In this document: one piece after another, positions 18,617 through 28,367 of the stretch
Layout of the letters: every line of letters starts with the position of its first letter
How positions within the stretch are numbered: the stretch's first letter is position 1
NCBI GenBank assembly: GCA_965206395.1
Contig: CBDBJK010000007.1
Span: 1-64,000 of the forward strand
Direction of reading: 5' to 3'
DNA from: CBDBJK01 sp965206395
Lineage (GTDB): Bacteria > Chloroflexota > Dehalococcoidia > Lucifugimonadales > CATOSD01
Length of the DNA stretch: 64,000 nt
The notes under the pieces: model-generated
The model's database searches: none
Told to the model about the DNA's origin: nothing
The model's input: the letters and a program-made list of their open reading frames with translations, nothing else
Program-made: the position numbers and the translations under genes

Positions 18617-21172
18617 GGCAAGATACCTCGTCGCCGCCCTTCTTATCACGGCTGTAGCTCTGGTAATGTACAGCGACGTTCTTTTTCTGTCAGACCCTAA
18701 TGTCCGCTATCCCTGGTCTTCGGATGCATGGGGCCATCTTATCAAGGCCGATTACCTGCTGGAGCAGATTGAGCAGGGCGACTGGTACCCAGACCTGTTT
18801 CCACAGTGGTATAACGGCCAACAGATGCTAAGATATTACGCCCCATTGCCCTACTATGGCCTCGCAGGTCTGTTGCCCGTGTCCGCTGACACCTTCGCGG
18901 CGGGGAACTGGTTCCTGTTTCTCGCTGCCCTGGGCGGCGGACTGTCCATGCTTCTGTTTGCTCGCAGATTCGGCCTTGTATTCGCCACCATTGGCGGCAT
19001 AATGCTGTTGCTGCTGCCCGACAACATCCGGGTCGCGTTTGCAGAAGGCAATCTGCCGAGAGTGCTCGCCGCGTCGCTCCTGCCCGCGATGTTTTTCTTC
19101 TACCTGAACCTGCTGACTGGCGAGCGATACCGAAAGCTGTCCTTCGTTGGAACAGCAGTCCTCGTGAGTCTTACGATACTCTCGCACGCGATGATGGGCG
19201 CTATCTTCGGCGCATGCATGGCGTTGTTTGCCATCGTGTACTGGCTTATCGCGGGCGGTAGCGTGAAGCACGTGGGACTGGCGATTCTGGCGATCTTCAC
19301 AGGTGCTCTGCTGGCTGGATGGTGGCTGCTTCCAAGCCTCACAGGAGGAATTACCGACCTCAACGTCGAGGCTGCCAGCGAGGCGTTGGCCCGATTCCCC
19401 TGGAACGTCTCGTTCAACCCCTTGCTTCGCCTGTCCAACAAAGAGGCCTATTACATAGGCGCTTCCTTTCTGATTCCCCTGATATTGCTGATGTTTTACT
19501 GGCGCAGTGTGGACGGTCTGGTCAAATCCCTGTTTGTCGCAAGCTTCATCACTCTATTGATAAGCTCTACTCTGTTCAACGACCTTTACGACGCCCTGCC
19601 TTTTCATCAGCTTTTCTGGCCGGTGCGGTTCATGAGCTTCACCGGATTCATCCTCGTTCTCTCCTCGATTGCGCTGCTATCTAACATGTGGAGACTTAGC
19701 GGCCCCAGAGAGCAGAGCATTGGGCGATTCGTTGTGGCTGGCCTGGTGCTCGTCGTTCTGTTGGATTTCTGGCAGTCCGCTCCCCTGATCAGGACGCGTG
19801 ATGTCCCTCCCGAAGTCCAACAAGTGGCAGAGTTGCTTAGCGAATCTGATGGCTGGCGGGTGGCTACAGCGGACTTGAGTCAGCTTGGCTCGTCTCCATC
19901 GTACCTGTTTAGCACAGTAGGCGGAAAAGAGCAGGTGTATGGCTGGGCCTACCAGGGCGCGATTACGTCTCCGGTGCTGGCGATGATTAACCAGGCTATC
20001 GAGAAAGGCTTCCCCGCCTTTGCCATCGATCGGCTGGAGCGGCTGGGCACGGACACTATCGTGGTGCTAAATACCACGCCGCAGACAACCTACAAGATTT
20101 CGCCGGAGTTTCGTCAGGCGCTTCCAGAGGCTGGATACGAGGTCAGGTTTCGAGGCAGTCGCGTGAACGTGTATCAACGGGATGGCGCTCCTCGCGTTTA
20201 CAAGGCAGACACGAGCATCTTTGCTATCGGCTCAGGCGCGCAGAACCTCGCCCTGCTGTTTCCCGAAGTTCTTGCGGCGACCGATACGACATTGGACAAT
20301 TACAGCCTGGATTTCCTGTCAGAGTTCGACACTATTGTGCTCACTGGCTTCGACTGGAAAGACAAAGAAAAGGCAGAGGAGATGGTGCGCGAGCTGGCTA
20401 GCAGGGGTCATCGCATTCTGATAGACCTCACGGGGTCGCCTGTGGAGGTATTTTCGCGGATACCCGAATTTCTGGACGTTTATGGCGAGCGGGTTTTGCT
20501 GACTGAACGCCCCCTCCTGTCCTTTGGTGAAACGATGAACGGGCGAACCGAGCTTCTGAGGCCGTTTGATCCTTCGCGGAAGGACAACCGTCGTGGAAGG
20601 CTGTTGTTCCGCAGAACTTGGATGCCGAAGACATAACCTTCGATTTTCGAGGCGTTACAGGGGCCGTGATTGGCGGTAAAAGCGTCGGAGATAAGAGCGT
20701 GAATTTCCTGGGATTGAACCTGATATTCCACGCCATTCTTACCAGCGATCCCGTCGCGATCAACATCCTGGAGCGCGAACTAGACATTCAGGTAAACCGC
20801 AGACCGCCGACGACTGCCGTGCCTATGGTCGGCTACACGGCGACACAGGAAGGTTACCAGTTCTCGCTCGACGTATCCGAGCCGGGCTTTTACATCGTGC
20901 CGGTGGCGTATCACACTGGCACGGTCGTTTACGTGGATGGTGAGGAAACAACAACAGTTGCTATAGACAACCTCCCTCTCATCAGGCTATCGGCAGGAGC
21001 GCACAGCGTGGAGATCAAGTCCTTGACCACACGAGTGTACTTACTGGGGCAGGCTGCAACTGGTCTGGGCGTGTTATTGGTGGCTGCCACGTTGTTAGCG
21101 GGCACAAGAATTCTGCACAATGGAACTGTCTTGTTGCAGAGAAAGCCACGCGCACGGGAGTCGAGGTTGTAA
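18606..21172 (+). pseudogene. PTPS_related polytopic membrane protein (one frameshift)
   Basis: A large integral membrane protein of the 6-pyruvoyl-tetrahydropterin-synthase-related membrane family (PF10131-like). The N-terminal extracellular loop WSSDAWGHLIKADYLLEQI, then PDLFPQWYNGQQMLRYYAPLPYY is characteristic and precedes about ten membrane segments. After residue 658 one G is missing (about 20578-20579). The next frame carries on as GQPSWKAVVPQNLDAEDITF through a beta-rich extracellular part to a last membrane helix (GQAATGLGVLLVAATLLAG) and a basic tail. Restored length is about 855 residues. The GTG start overlaps the stop of the preceding gene. Such proteins are thought to act in cell-surface glycan assembly next to exosortases; the activity is unknown. 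Confidence 0.75.
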
Positions 21173-21208
21173 AAGCAATGTTGAATTTGCCTCAGAGGAG
21201 GCAGAATA

Positions 21209-21303
21209 TTTCCTCTCCCTTGATGGGAGAGGATTAAGGTGAGGGTGAAGCGCAAGTGTATAACCACGTTCCCCCTCATCCTAACCTTCTCCCACCAGGG
21301 GAG
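21209..21303. repeat. Palindromic intergenic repeat, CCCTCATC..GGGGAGAAGG type
   Basis: Two hairpins in tandem: CCTCTCCCTTGATGGGAGAGG and CCTTCTCCCACCAGGGGAGAAGG, linked by GGTGAGGGTGA/CCCCCTCATCC. A related copy occurs at 62066-62190. The annotated start of the next ORF lies within it. Confidence 0.65.
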
Positions 21304-22830
21304 AAGGGACTCGCCGCCACGTTCACTCAGAGTTGGCACATAAAAGCACGCCGTGCTCCAACCAGGCTGATTATAGGCGGATTGGCGGCAGCCGGGCTGT
21401 GGATAGCTCTACTGTCCGCGATTGCGTTTGCCGCCACCATAGCCACCGACGACTTCGAGAGCAGCACTTTCACCGGTGGCACGGGCTGGCTTGCCGATTG
21501 GCAGGCTTCAGGCAATGTTGATATCGTGCATAAAGGCGATCCTCAGAACGGATCGTGGCACATGCGCCTTCGAGCAGGCAACGGAATCGCCTATCGAGAC
21601 GTTGACCTCACCGATTGGAGCGACACGGAGCTAACCGTCTGGGTCAGGGCAGAATCCTTTGAAGATGACGAATACGCGACACTTCTGCTCGGCCCGCCCG
21701 GGTCTCTGGTCGAGGCCAAGCGATGGGATGACGACGACGATGAAGATGACGACGACGATGAAGACGAGTACCACCTCTACACCTTCGAACTTTCGGCATT
21801 TAACCCCAGCGGTGTGTTCAGAGTACAGTTCGAGTCACACATGGGCAGCAACAGCGACGAGTTGTTCGTCGATTCGCTAGCAATCTCAGGAGACCAGCCC
21901 GAATCCGCGCCTGTATTGCCAGTGACGCCACTCCTTGAGTGTGTTCTCGACAATGGCGATGGCACATACACTGCGTTTTTCGGCTACGACAACCAGAACG
22001 AGACGCCCTCAGCCCCCTCCGTCGGCGCTGACAACGGCTTCAGCCCGACGCCGCAGGACAGAGGCCAGCCGACAACATTTGAGCCTGGACGCACTGCCCT
22101 TTATCCCGATGCAGCGTTCAGCGTGGCTTTTGATGGCAGTAACCTGACGTGGACTCTGAACGGAAGCGTTGTGTCGGCCTCAAGCGCATCCGCGCAATGC
22201 TCACAGCCTCCCGCACCATCACTATCGCTGGTCGTCCTCGACGGTGAGTTTGACGACTGGGCAGGTCGGGCCAATATCGTGGATTCTTCAGGCGACGCAT
22301 CCAAGCAGCGCGGCGACATTCTGCGCTTTTACTGGGGCGACAACGAGAGCGAAACGATATTCTGGATGGTGGAACGCCCTACGGGAGAAACGAAGAAGGT
22401 CAGATATGCCGTTCACCTTGACATGAACAACGACGGGGACTTCATCGATGACGTTGACCGCATCGTAGAGGTCAAATACCGCCCTCGCAAAAAGGACTCC
22501 CGTGTTGACGTGAAAGTGCGACGCGCCGACAACAACAAGAAGCTCACTGAATACAAGAAACAGGACTGGGGCGAATCCAAGCAAGAGGGAGGCTCTCGTG
22601 TCGAGTTCGGCGTACCCGCGGAAGACCTGGAGTTTTCGTTCGGCGCGGCCTTTCGGATGTACGTCGAGAGCAACTTTAACGACCGCGCCCCGGATACAGG
22701 CGAGATCCAATGGTCGCCGATGCCAATCTTTGGCTTCATAGGCATGAGGCTTGCGTTGGGGCTTGGTGGGGTCGCGATATGGTGGTTCCGGCTGCGAAAG
22801 TACGAGGGAAGTGAGGTGCCGAGGACGTGA
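21256..22830 (+). CDS. Secreted beta-sandwich protein with C-terminal membrane anchor
   Basis: The open frame begins inside a dispersed repeat (HPNLLPPGEKG is repeat-derived), so the true start is probably later, before the hydrophobic leader RLIIGGLAAAGLWIALLSAIAFAA (about residues 38-60); no clear ATG fits. After the leader comes a jelly-roll/LamG-like domain (TDDFESSTFTGGTGWLADW, about 63-215) with an Asp-rich insert. Then comes a domain with CVLDNGDGTYTAFFGYDNQN and FSPTPQDRGQPTTFEPG (about 228-315), then a CBM9/dystroglycan-like domain (VLDGEFDDWAGRANIV). The tail, WSPMPIFGF, a hydrophobic stretch GMRLALGLGGVAIWW, then RLRK, is a plausible sorting signal. Its stop overlaps the exosortase start (GTGA), which favours a substrate-enzyme link. 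Confidence 0.65.
   Translation: MYNHVPPHPNLLPPGEKGLAATFTQSWHIKARRAPTRLIIGGLAAAGLWIALLSAIAFAATIATDDFESSTFTGGTGWLADWQASGNVDIVHKGDPQNGSWHMRLRAGNGIAYRDVDLTDWSDTELTVWVRAESFEDDEYATLLLGPPGSLVEAKRWDDDDDEDDDDDEDEYHLYTFELSAFNPSGVFRVQFESHMGSNSDELFVDSLAISGDQPESAPVLPVTPLLECVLDNGDGTYTAFFGYDNQNETPSAPSVGADNGFSPTPQDRGQPTTFEPGRTALYPDAAFSVAFDGSNLTWTLNGSVVSASSASAQCSQPPAPSLSLVVLDGEFDDWAGRANIVDSSGDASKQRGDILRFYWGDNESETIFWMVERPTGETKKVRYAVHLDMNNDGDFIDDVDRIVEVKYRPRKKDSRVDVKVRRADNNKKLTEYKKQDWGESKQEGGSRVEFGVPAEDLEFSFGAAFRMYVESNFNDRAPDTGEIQWSPMPIFGFIGMRLALGLGGVAIWWFRLRKYEGSEVPRT
21727..21762 (+). repeat. 18-bp tandem duplication encoding poly-Asp
   Basis: GATGACGACGACGATGAA is present twice in direct succession (21727-21744, 21745-21762) and encodes an acidic insert within the LamG-like domain of the secreted protein. 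Confidence 0.85.
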
Positions 22831-23450
22831 CGTGGGGATTGTGGGCGACGCTGATAACTCTCTGGGTTTTGCTAGTCTTTTTCTTTCGAGTGAATCGCAT
22901 CTGGCTGCCATACTACCTGATTGGGTCGGTCGGCCTGGCGTTCATCGTCATATTCGTTGGGCGGGCGACGGCGATACAAGGTCTTTTGGAGACCGGTGTC
23001 GCATTCTCTACCTTTCAGGTGTCCAATCTGCTTGGCGTGCCTGCGGAGGTCTTCCGCGCCGCGCCCGGCTCGCTGATGATTTTCGTGGTCGGGCAGGCGG
23101 TAGGCCATGACAATGGCTGGACTATGGTGCGTGTCACAATCGAGTGCTCAAGCCTGCTTGAGACGGGCGTGCTGAGTGGGATGGTCGGCTTCTACCCTGG
23201 CTGGTCAATGAGAAAGCGGGCCGTGCTTCTGACCCTCGGCATCATCGCCACGTACGCAGCCAATATCATCCGACTTACGGTGATAATCGGCACCCTGCAC
23301 TGGTTCGGCAAGGACTCGCTGTTCATCGCTCACACCATCGTCGGGCGGGCCGTGTTCTTCATACTGATAGTAGCCATTTTCTGGTTCGTTATCACCGCGC
23401 CAACGATGCGAAGTGTAGCTAAGAAACTGCGAACGGACATGGCAACGTGA
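22827..23450 (+). CDS. Exosortase/archaeosortase-family protein, XrtG-like
   Basis: 207 residues with about six membrane helices and the exosortase catalytic triad spaced as in the family: Cys107 (IECSSLLETGVLSGMVGFYP), Arg149 (YAANIIRLTVII) and His169 (FIAHTIVGRAVFF). Exosortases are membrane transpeptidase-like enzymes that process C-terminal sorting signals. Family G (XrtG), as I recall it, is described from Gram-positive loci together with a dedicated GT2 glycosyltransferase and PTPS-related proteins. All three partner types are found here: 17090 and 18606 upstream, 23447 downstream. The GTG start overlaps the previous stop (GTGA), and the same overlap links it to the glycosyltransferase. 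The family-level call is strong, the G subtype is inferred from context. Confidence 0.85.
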   Translation: MTWGLWATLITLWVLLVFFFRVNRIWLPYYLIGSVGLAFIVIFVGRATAIQGLLETGVAFSTFQVSNLLGVPAEVFRAAPGSLMIFVVGQAVGHDNGWTMVRVTIECSSLLETGVLSGMVGFYPGWSMRKRAVLLTLGIIATYAANIIRLTVIIGTLHWFGKDSLFIAHTIVGRAVFFILIVAIFWFVITAPTMRSVAKKLRTDMAT

Positions 23451-24841
23451 CCAGCACGCTCATCGGATTCTTCATATTCTGGGGCGTCTGGTTGTTTGTG
23501 CCTCTGCTTATCGACGGCACGACTGCCATAAGCTACTTCTTTGGCGCGTGGAAGTACGACCGCACCATAAGAAGAAAGCGCGAAGCCTTCATCCTTCCGC
23601 GGAAGGGCGAGGCATTTCCTAGCGTGACTATCATAGTGCCGGTGCACAACGGCGAGTCTTATCTGGCTACCTGCCTGGAATCTCTCCGAGGCCAGACCTA
23701 TCCCCATGACAAGCTGCACGTAATCGTCGTGGACAACCTGAGCAGCGATCGCACCCCTGAGGTCTTCAGCGAAGAGGCCGCCAAGCCGTTTGGCGGTAGG
23801 ATGGAGATGATCTCGCTGTCGTTCACGGGCAAGTCGTGGGCACTGAACGCGGGCATCCACGTATCCGATTCGGAATTCATCTTCAACGTTGACTCGGACA
23901 CATATCTGAAAGAAGACGCTATCTATAACATGGTCAGGGCCTTCGTGTACCATCAGGACCTGGCAGCGGCTACAGGAACCGTTGAGATCATGTCTGTCGA
24001 AAGCGCGAACATGCACCCAATTCGTTACGCGATGGTGCAGGCCGAGTACGTGGAATACTACGTTGCTTTCCGCATTGGCCGACAGTACCAGAGCCTGACG
24101 AACAGCCTGTTCACCATTGCGGGCGCATTCTCTGGCTTCCGAAGGGAGGTGTTGTCGCAGACCTCGCTCTACAACAACATGACGGTCTCAGAGGATACGA
24201 ACCTGACCTTCGAGATCCACGAGAAGTTTCCGCATATGCGCGTCATGGCTATCGCGGAGGCGGTGGCCTATGTCGAACCGTCGCCAACGCTCGGCGCGCT
24301 GTACTCGCAGCGCGTACGCTGGATGCGGGGCGAGCTTGAGGTCATATCGCTATTTCCCGGCTTCCTACGCAATCCGATGCGGGTCAAGGGCGTTAGCTCG
24401 GCGAAGGCCCTGCTCATCGATCACACGCTTGCGTTTCCGCGAGTGGTGTGGACGTTCCTGTTCCCACTGATGTACTTCATGGGCTATCCCCTACGTCTGG
24501 TCGTCTCGGCAATGCTGACCATGTACGTTGCCTACATAATCTTCGACATCCTATACATGCTTGTTGGCTACGCTTTGGCCGACGATGCCTCTCGCAAGCG
24601 GTTGAAGAACGTGTGGTGGGTGTTCATGGTTCTGCCTGCGTTTCGCTACGTCACCTTCTGGTTCCGGTTCGGCGGCTTCCTTGAGGTGCTGATGGAGCCT
24701 CCTGCGTGGCGGGTGCGCAACCCGTGGGTGCAATCGGCTGACGCGCTGCTGCAAGTCAAGGTGGGGATCGTCTCGGTGCTAACGCAGATGTCCCACTCGC
24801 GGCTCGTATCTGTGCTGGTGCATCTTTTCAGGGGCGGGTAG
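23447..24841 (+). CDS. Exosortase-associated processive GT2 glycosyltransferase
   Basis: 464-residue membrane glycosyltransferase. An N-terminal membrane helix precedes the GT-A domain: SVTIIVPVHNGESYL, VIVVDNLSSDRTP, metal-binding NVDSDTY, acceptor-site VSEDTNLTFE and QRVRWMRG. The D, DxD, ED and QxxRW motifs are those of processive synthases of the cellulose/hyaluronan type. Three or four membrane helices follow (TFLFPLMYFMGYPLRLVVSAML and onward). Proteins of this shape accompany XrtG exosortases. Start is GTG overlapping the exosortase stop, so expression is coupled. The polymer or glycan that it makes cannot be deduced. Confidence 0.88.
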   Translation: MTSTLIGFFIFWGVWLFVPLLIDGTTAISYFFGAWKYDRTIRRKREAFILPRKGEAFPSVTIIVPVHNGESYLATCLESLRGQTYPHDKLHVIVVDNLSSDRTPEVFSEEAAKPFGGRMEMISLSFTGKSWALNAGIHVSDSEFIFNVDSDTYLKEDAIYNMVRAFVYHQDLAAATGTVEIMSVESANMHPIRYAMVQAEYVEYYVAFRIGRQYQSLTNSLFTIAGAFSGFRREVLSQTSLYNNMTVSEDTNLTFEIHEKFPHMRVMAIAEAVAYVEPSPTLGALYSQRVRWMRGELEVISLFPGFLRNPMRVKGVSSAKALLIDHTLAFPRVVWTFLFPLMYFMGYPLRLVVSAMLTMYVAYIIFDILYMLVGYALADDASRKRLKNVWWVFMVLPAFRYVTFWFRFGGFLEVLMEPPAWRVRNPWVQSADALLQVKVGIVSVLTQMSHSRLVSVLVHLFRGG

Positions 24842-24905
24842 CCAGGGGTGTGAGAGGGGCAGTTGCGTGAAGCGGGAAATTCGCGGTTCTCATATGCAAA
24901 CCTTA

Positions 24906-24989
24906 GACCTCACCCCCGTCCCCCCTCTCTGCGAGCGGAGAGGGGGCGCACTAGACCGACGCCGAGCCTTAAACGGCGCGGGGGTGAGG
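24906..24989. repeat. MITE-like palindromic repeat, GACCTCACCCC family, copy 2
   Basis: 84 bp starting GACCTCACCCCCGTCCCC and ending GCGGGGGTGAGGTC, with the internal hairpin CCCCTCTCTGC..GCGGAGAGGGG. It fills most of the gap between the GT2 gene and the following membrane protein. Confidence 0.75.
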
Positions 24990-25897
24990 TCGTCGCGCTC
25001 TGTGAACAACTCGTCATGCCTTCGCGAATAGGGAGGCGTAGCTGATGGCGCTCTCACCGCTGCCAACGCGTACCGCACAGCCGAGCCTCTGGCCTGAAGC
25101 AGGAGACTCTGCGCTGACGAAGGCCTGGCCCTACCTCATATTTCTCTCAGCCCATCTGCTGACTGGCCTCGTATTCCTCATCAATCGCAGTCCGGGCGGC
25201 CCGCCTGGTTGGGGCCTTCTGCCTATCGACGACACCTGGGTAACGCTGGTGTACGCTCGGAGCTTCGCCGACTCGCTGACCTTTACCTATAATCCAGGTA
25301 TCCCAGAAGCAGGAATGACAAGCCCACTCTGGATTGTCATCCTGGGAATCCTCTTCAGGCCGCTGTCCGCGCTGGGCGTCAGCCTGCCGGGTCTCTCGCA
25401 GGCGGCTGGAATCTTGCTGGCGGCGGGCGCAAGTGCATTCGCCTATCTGATAGTAAAGCATATCACTGGAATGAGACTCGCGGGAATCCTGGTCGGTCTC
25501 ATCATCGCTATCGACCCGACGTTCTCATTTGCCAAAACATCCGGCTCTGAAATTGCGCTGTCCTCGATGCTTTCCCTGGGCGCAATCTGGATGTTGCTGC
25601 GCGGAAGGCATACCAAGGCGAGCATTCTACTGGGCCTTGCGACGCTTGCCCGCCCCGAAGGTCTTCTACTGGTTGGGATTGTCATAGCGGGGTCGCTCGC
25701 AAAAAGGCTCTGGGAGCGCGAGAAGCTGCAAATCTTCACGGCTAATTACGCGCAAGACCTGTTGCTGCTGGCTGCCCCGTCTGCTATCGCAGGGGCAGCG
25801 TGGATGCTGTACAACCTGTCGATAACCGGTATGCCTCTTCCGAATTCCTTCTATGTCCTTCACGGGAATCTAGGAGTTTTCGACGGCGCGAATCTAG

Positions 25898-27099
25898 GGA
25901 ACCTCTGAACAACTCGGCGCAAGCGTGGATGGGTAGAGTGGTTCCGTTCTTTGGAGATGTTCAGGCATCTTTGTGACGTTCCAGGTCGTGGTTGAGGCGT
26001 TCAGACCGTGTCTGTTGTGGCCTCGAAGCGGCTTTTCGGAGCCATCGCGGCTCCCCGGCCGTGATTTGCTCACTGCGCCCCTCTCATGCCGCCAGACGGC
26101 GCTCTGCCGTCATCAAGTTGGCCAGCCCCAGTAGCAATGCCAGCCGTTGCGCGTTCTTAGCCAACCCTCGGTAGCGCACCTTGGCGTAGCCAAAGCGCCG
26201 CTTCACGTACAGGAACGGATGCTCCACTTTCGCTCTGACCGACGCTTTGCGCTTCTCCGCCAACGCCTCGTGGCTGCCAGGCTCCAGGTGCCGTCGCCGG
26301 CCGGGCCTCATCGCCACTCGCCACTCCACATCCAACTCTCGATTCTCCAACCGCTTGTCCACTCCCTGATACCCCGCATCCCCCCACACTCGTTTCTCTC
26401 CACCGTGCAGCAATCGGTGCGCTTCTGTCACATCATGCACGTTAGCTGGCGTCGTAGTCATGCTGTGTACCACTCCCGTCTCAGCGTCAGCGCCTACGTG
26501 TACTTTCATCCCGAAGCGCCACTCGTTCCCCTTCTTCGTCTGGTGCATCTCAGGGTCTCGCTCACCCGCACGATTCTTCGTCGATGACGGCGCCTCTATG
26601 ATGCTCGCGTCCACGATCGTCCCCTCCCGAAGCCGCAGTCCCTGGGACTCCAGATGACGGTTTATCTCCTCGAACAGACTCTGCCCCAACTCATGCTCTT
26701 CCAGCAGATGGCGGAAGTTCAGAATCGTCGTCTCGTCCGGCAGCGGGCCCGACAGCTTCAACCCTACGAACCGTCTCACCGACTCGACCTCGTAGAGCAT
26801 GTCCTCCATACCAGGATCGCTCAAGTTGTAGAACAACTGCACGCAGTGTATCCGCACCATCGCCGACAACTCATATGGTCGACGGCCTCGGCCCGCCTTG
26901 GGATAGAACGGACGGATGCGCTCTTCCATCTGTTCCCACGGGATCAGAGCATCCATGCGCTCCAGGAATATCTCCCGGCGGGTCTTGCGCTTCTTGCTCT
27001 CGTATTCCAAGTCCGCAAATGTTGGCTGGTCCATCAATTATCTCCCCGAACACAGTGCTATTCTCTATGCTACTATGCCCAGACTTGTTCAGAGTATCC
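25898..27099 (-). mobile_element. IS5-family (IS5 group) element, 1202 bp
   Basis: Ends GGAACCTCTGAACAACTC and, inverted, GGATACTCTGAACAAGTC. The target duplication is CTAG at 25894-25897 and 27100-27103, the Y-TA-R type of the IS5 group. It carries one intact transposase gene on the minus strand. Confidence 0.92.
26084..27034 (-). CDS. IS5-family transposase
   Basis: 316 residues from ATG 27034, preceded by GGGGAG. N-terminal DUF772-type region (ALIPWEQMEERIRPFYPK, MVRIHCVQLFYNLSDPGMED), then the DDE core: Asp in EGTIVDASIIEAPSS, Asp in VWGDAGYQGVDKR, Glu in RAKVEHPFLYVKRRFGY. Full length for the group, so probably functional. Confidence 0.93.
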   Translation of the reverse strand: MDQPTFADLEYESKKRKTRREIFLERMDALIPWEQMEERIRPFYPKAGRGRRPYELSAMVRIHCVQLFYNLSDPGMEDMLYEVESVRRFVGLKLSGPLPDETTILNFRHLLEEHELGQSLFEEINRHLESQGLRLREGTIVDASIIEAPSSTKNRAGERDPEMHQTKKGNEWRFGMKVHVGADAETGVVHSMTTTPANVHDVTEAHRLLHGGEKRVWGDAGYQGVDKRLENRELDVEWRVAMRPGRRRHLEPGSHEALAEKRKASVRAKVEHPFLYVKRRFGYAKVRYRGLAKNAQRLALLLGLANLMTAERRLAA

Positions 27100-28367
27100 C
27101 TAGCCGCCATCTGGACTGGTTACTTTCAGCAACGGGCTATATGTCGGGGTTCCAACCCTTTGTTACGCTTGGGGTCATAGGCGCGGGGGCCTACCTTGCC
27201 ATAAAGCGGGCCGGATTTGAGGCTGCGGCCCTCATTCTGTTTCCGCTGGTGGTTGTCTACGCGCTGTCGATATTTGCTCCGCTTCCCGGTGACAGATGGG
27301 GTTTCACGTCACGCCAATACCTTGACTCGCTTTTGCCATATGTAGCAATCCTCATAGTCCTGGGTGTGGCAGTAGTATGGCAAGCGATGGCTCGCTATGT
27401 CGAATCACAACGCCACCTTGACCCCGACTGGCTGCGACAGCTTCGCCTGACTCTGCTCGCGGTGATTGCTGTCATCGTGCTTTTCTCGATTGGAGGATTG
27501 CCGCTCAAATGGTCATGGCTGGTGTCGGAATACTCCTGGAGCGCACGCAATGTATCCGACGTTAGCGTGCCTATGGCAAACTGGATTGACGCTAATCTTC
27601 CTTCGGACGCAACGGTTGGTGTAGATAGGCCGGGAGCGGTGAAGTTCTTCGCAAACCGTCCTATCATCGACCTGACCGGGCTTAGCTATCACGAAGGCAT
27701 CGGCAGCAAATCCACATTTTCATTGTTCGAGGAGATACGCGGCGACTATCTGATCGTGTCCAACGACCTGTACGCCAGAAGCTGGCCGTATGGTAACAGG
27801 ATCGCCTCGTTTGTGGCCCCAAACAACCCCGTATCGAGTGTCACAAGGCTGGCTGTGTACAAGAGCGACTGGAACGTGGAGTTTGCGTTCAAGCACTTGC
27901 CGTTGAACGAGCCGCTATCAGGGCTTCGCCTCGTGGACTCGCTGGACACAGGCAGTTTATCGGAAGAGCTTGAGCACAAATGGGAAATGAGTCCGCTTAT
28001 CTTCACTGTGGAACGGGCTTTTCGGACGAATTCCGCTGCAAATGTAAGGGATGACGCTCGCGTCACCATCGGCTACGAGAGCTTTCGGGTTGACACGATT
28101 TCCGGGAAAGGCTTGTCAATAGTCAAGCGATACGATTCAGGCGTTCGGGGCGCGGTTCACGTCTTCATCGACGGCCAGGATGCCGGCGTCTGGCAGTTCC
28201 CGGCCAGAGAATATCTTTTCGGGGAAAGTCGATTCGACGTTCCGGCCTCACTCATTGTGGGCGATTCCGCTGTTCTCAGGTTCGAGCACATCGCGGACAC
28301 GGAGAGAGAAACGAGTCTCAACAGCTTCTATTACTGGATTTTCGTTTCTACGGAAGACGAGTAGTCG

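Larger units (their letters stand above)
25045..28364 (+). pseudogene. Polytopic mannosyltransferase-like membrane protein, split by an IS
   Basis: The 5' part (25045-25893) starts after GGGAGG and encodes about eight membrane helices with an N-terminal acidic loop LPIDDTWVTLVYARSFADS and the ATLARPEGLLL block typical of GT-C/ArnT-like or mycobacterial AftB-like transferases. The 3' part (about 27104-28364) has more membrane helices, then a periplasmic domain with WIDANLPSDATVGVDRPGAV and RPIIDLTGL. An IS5-family element interrupts it at 25898-27099. Precise removal of the IS and one CTAG leaves the two halves in different frames, so a further 1-nt change exists near the junction. Presumably a lipid-linked sugar transferase acting with the exosortase locus upstream. 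The stop is 3 bp from the converging ABC permease gene. Confidence 0.75.

Noticed and set aside
21256..21330. N-terminus of the secreted protein taken as real coding sequence
   Set aside because: The residues HPNLLPPGEKG come from a dispersed palindromic repeat and are a common false start.
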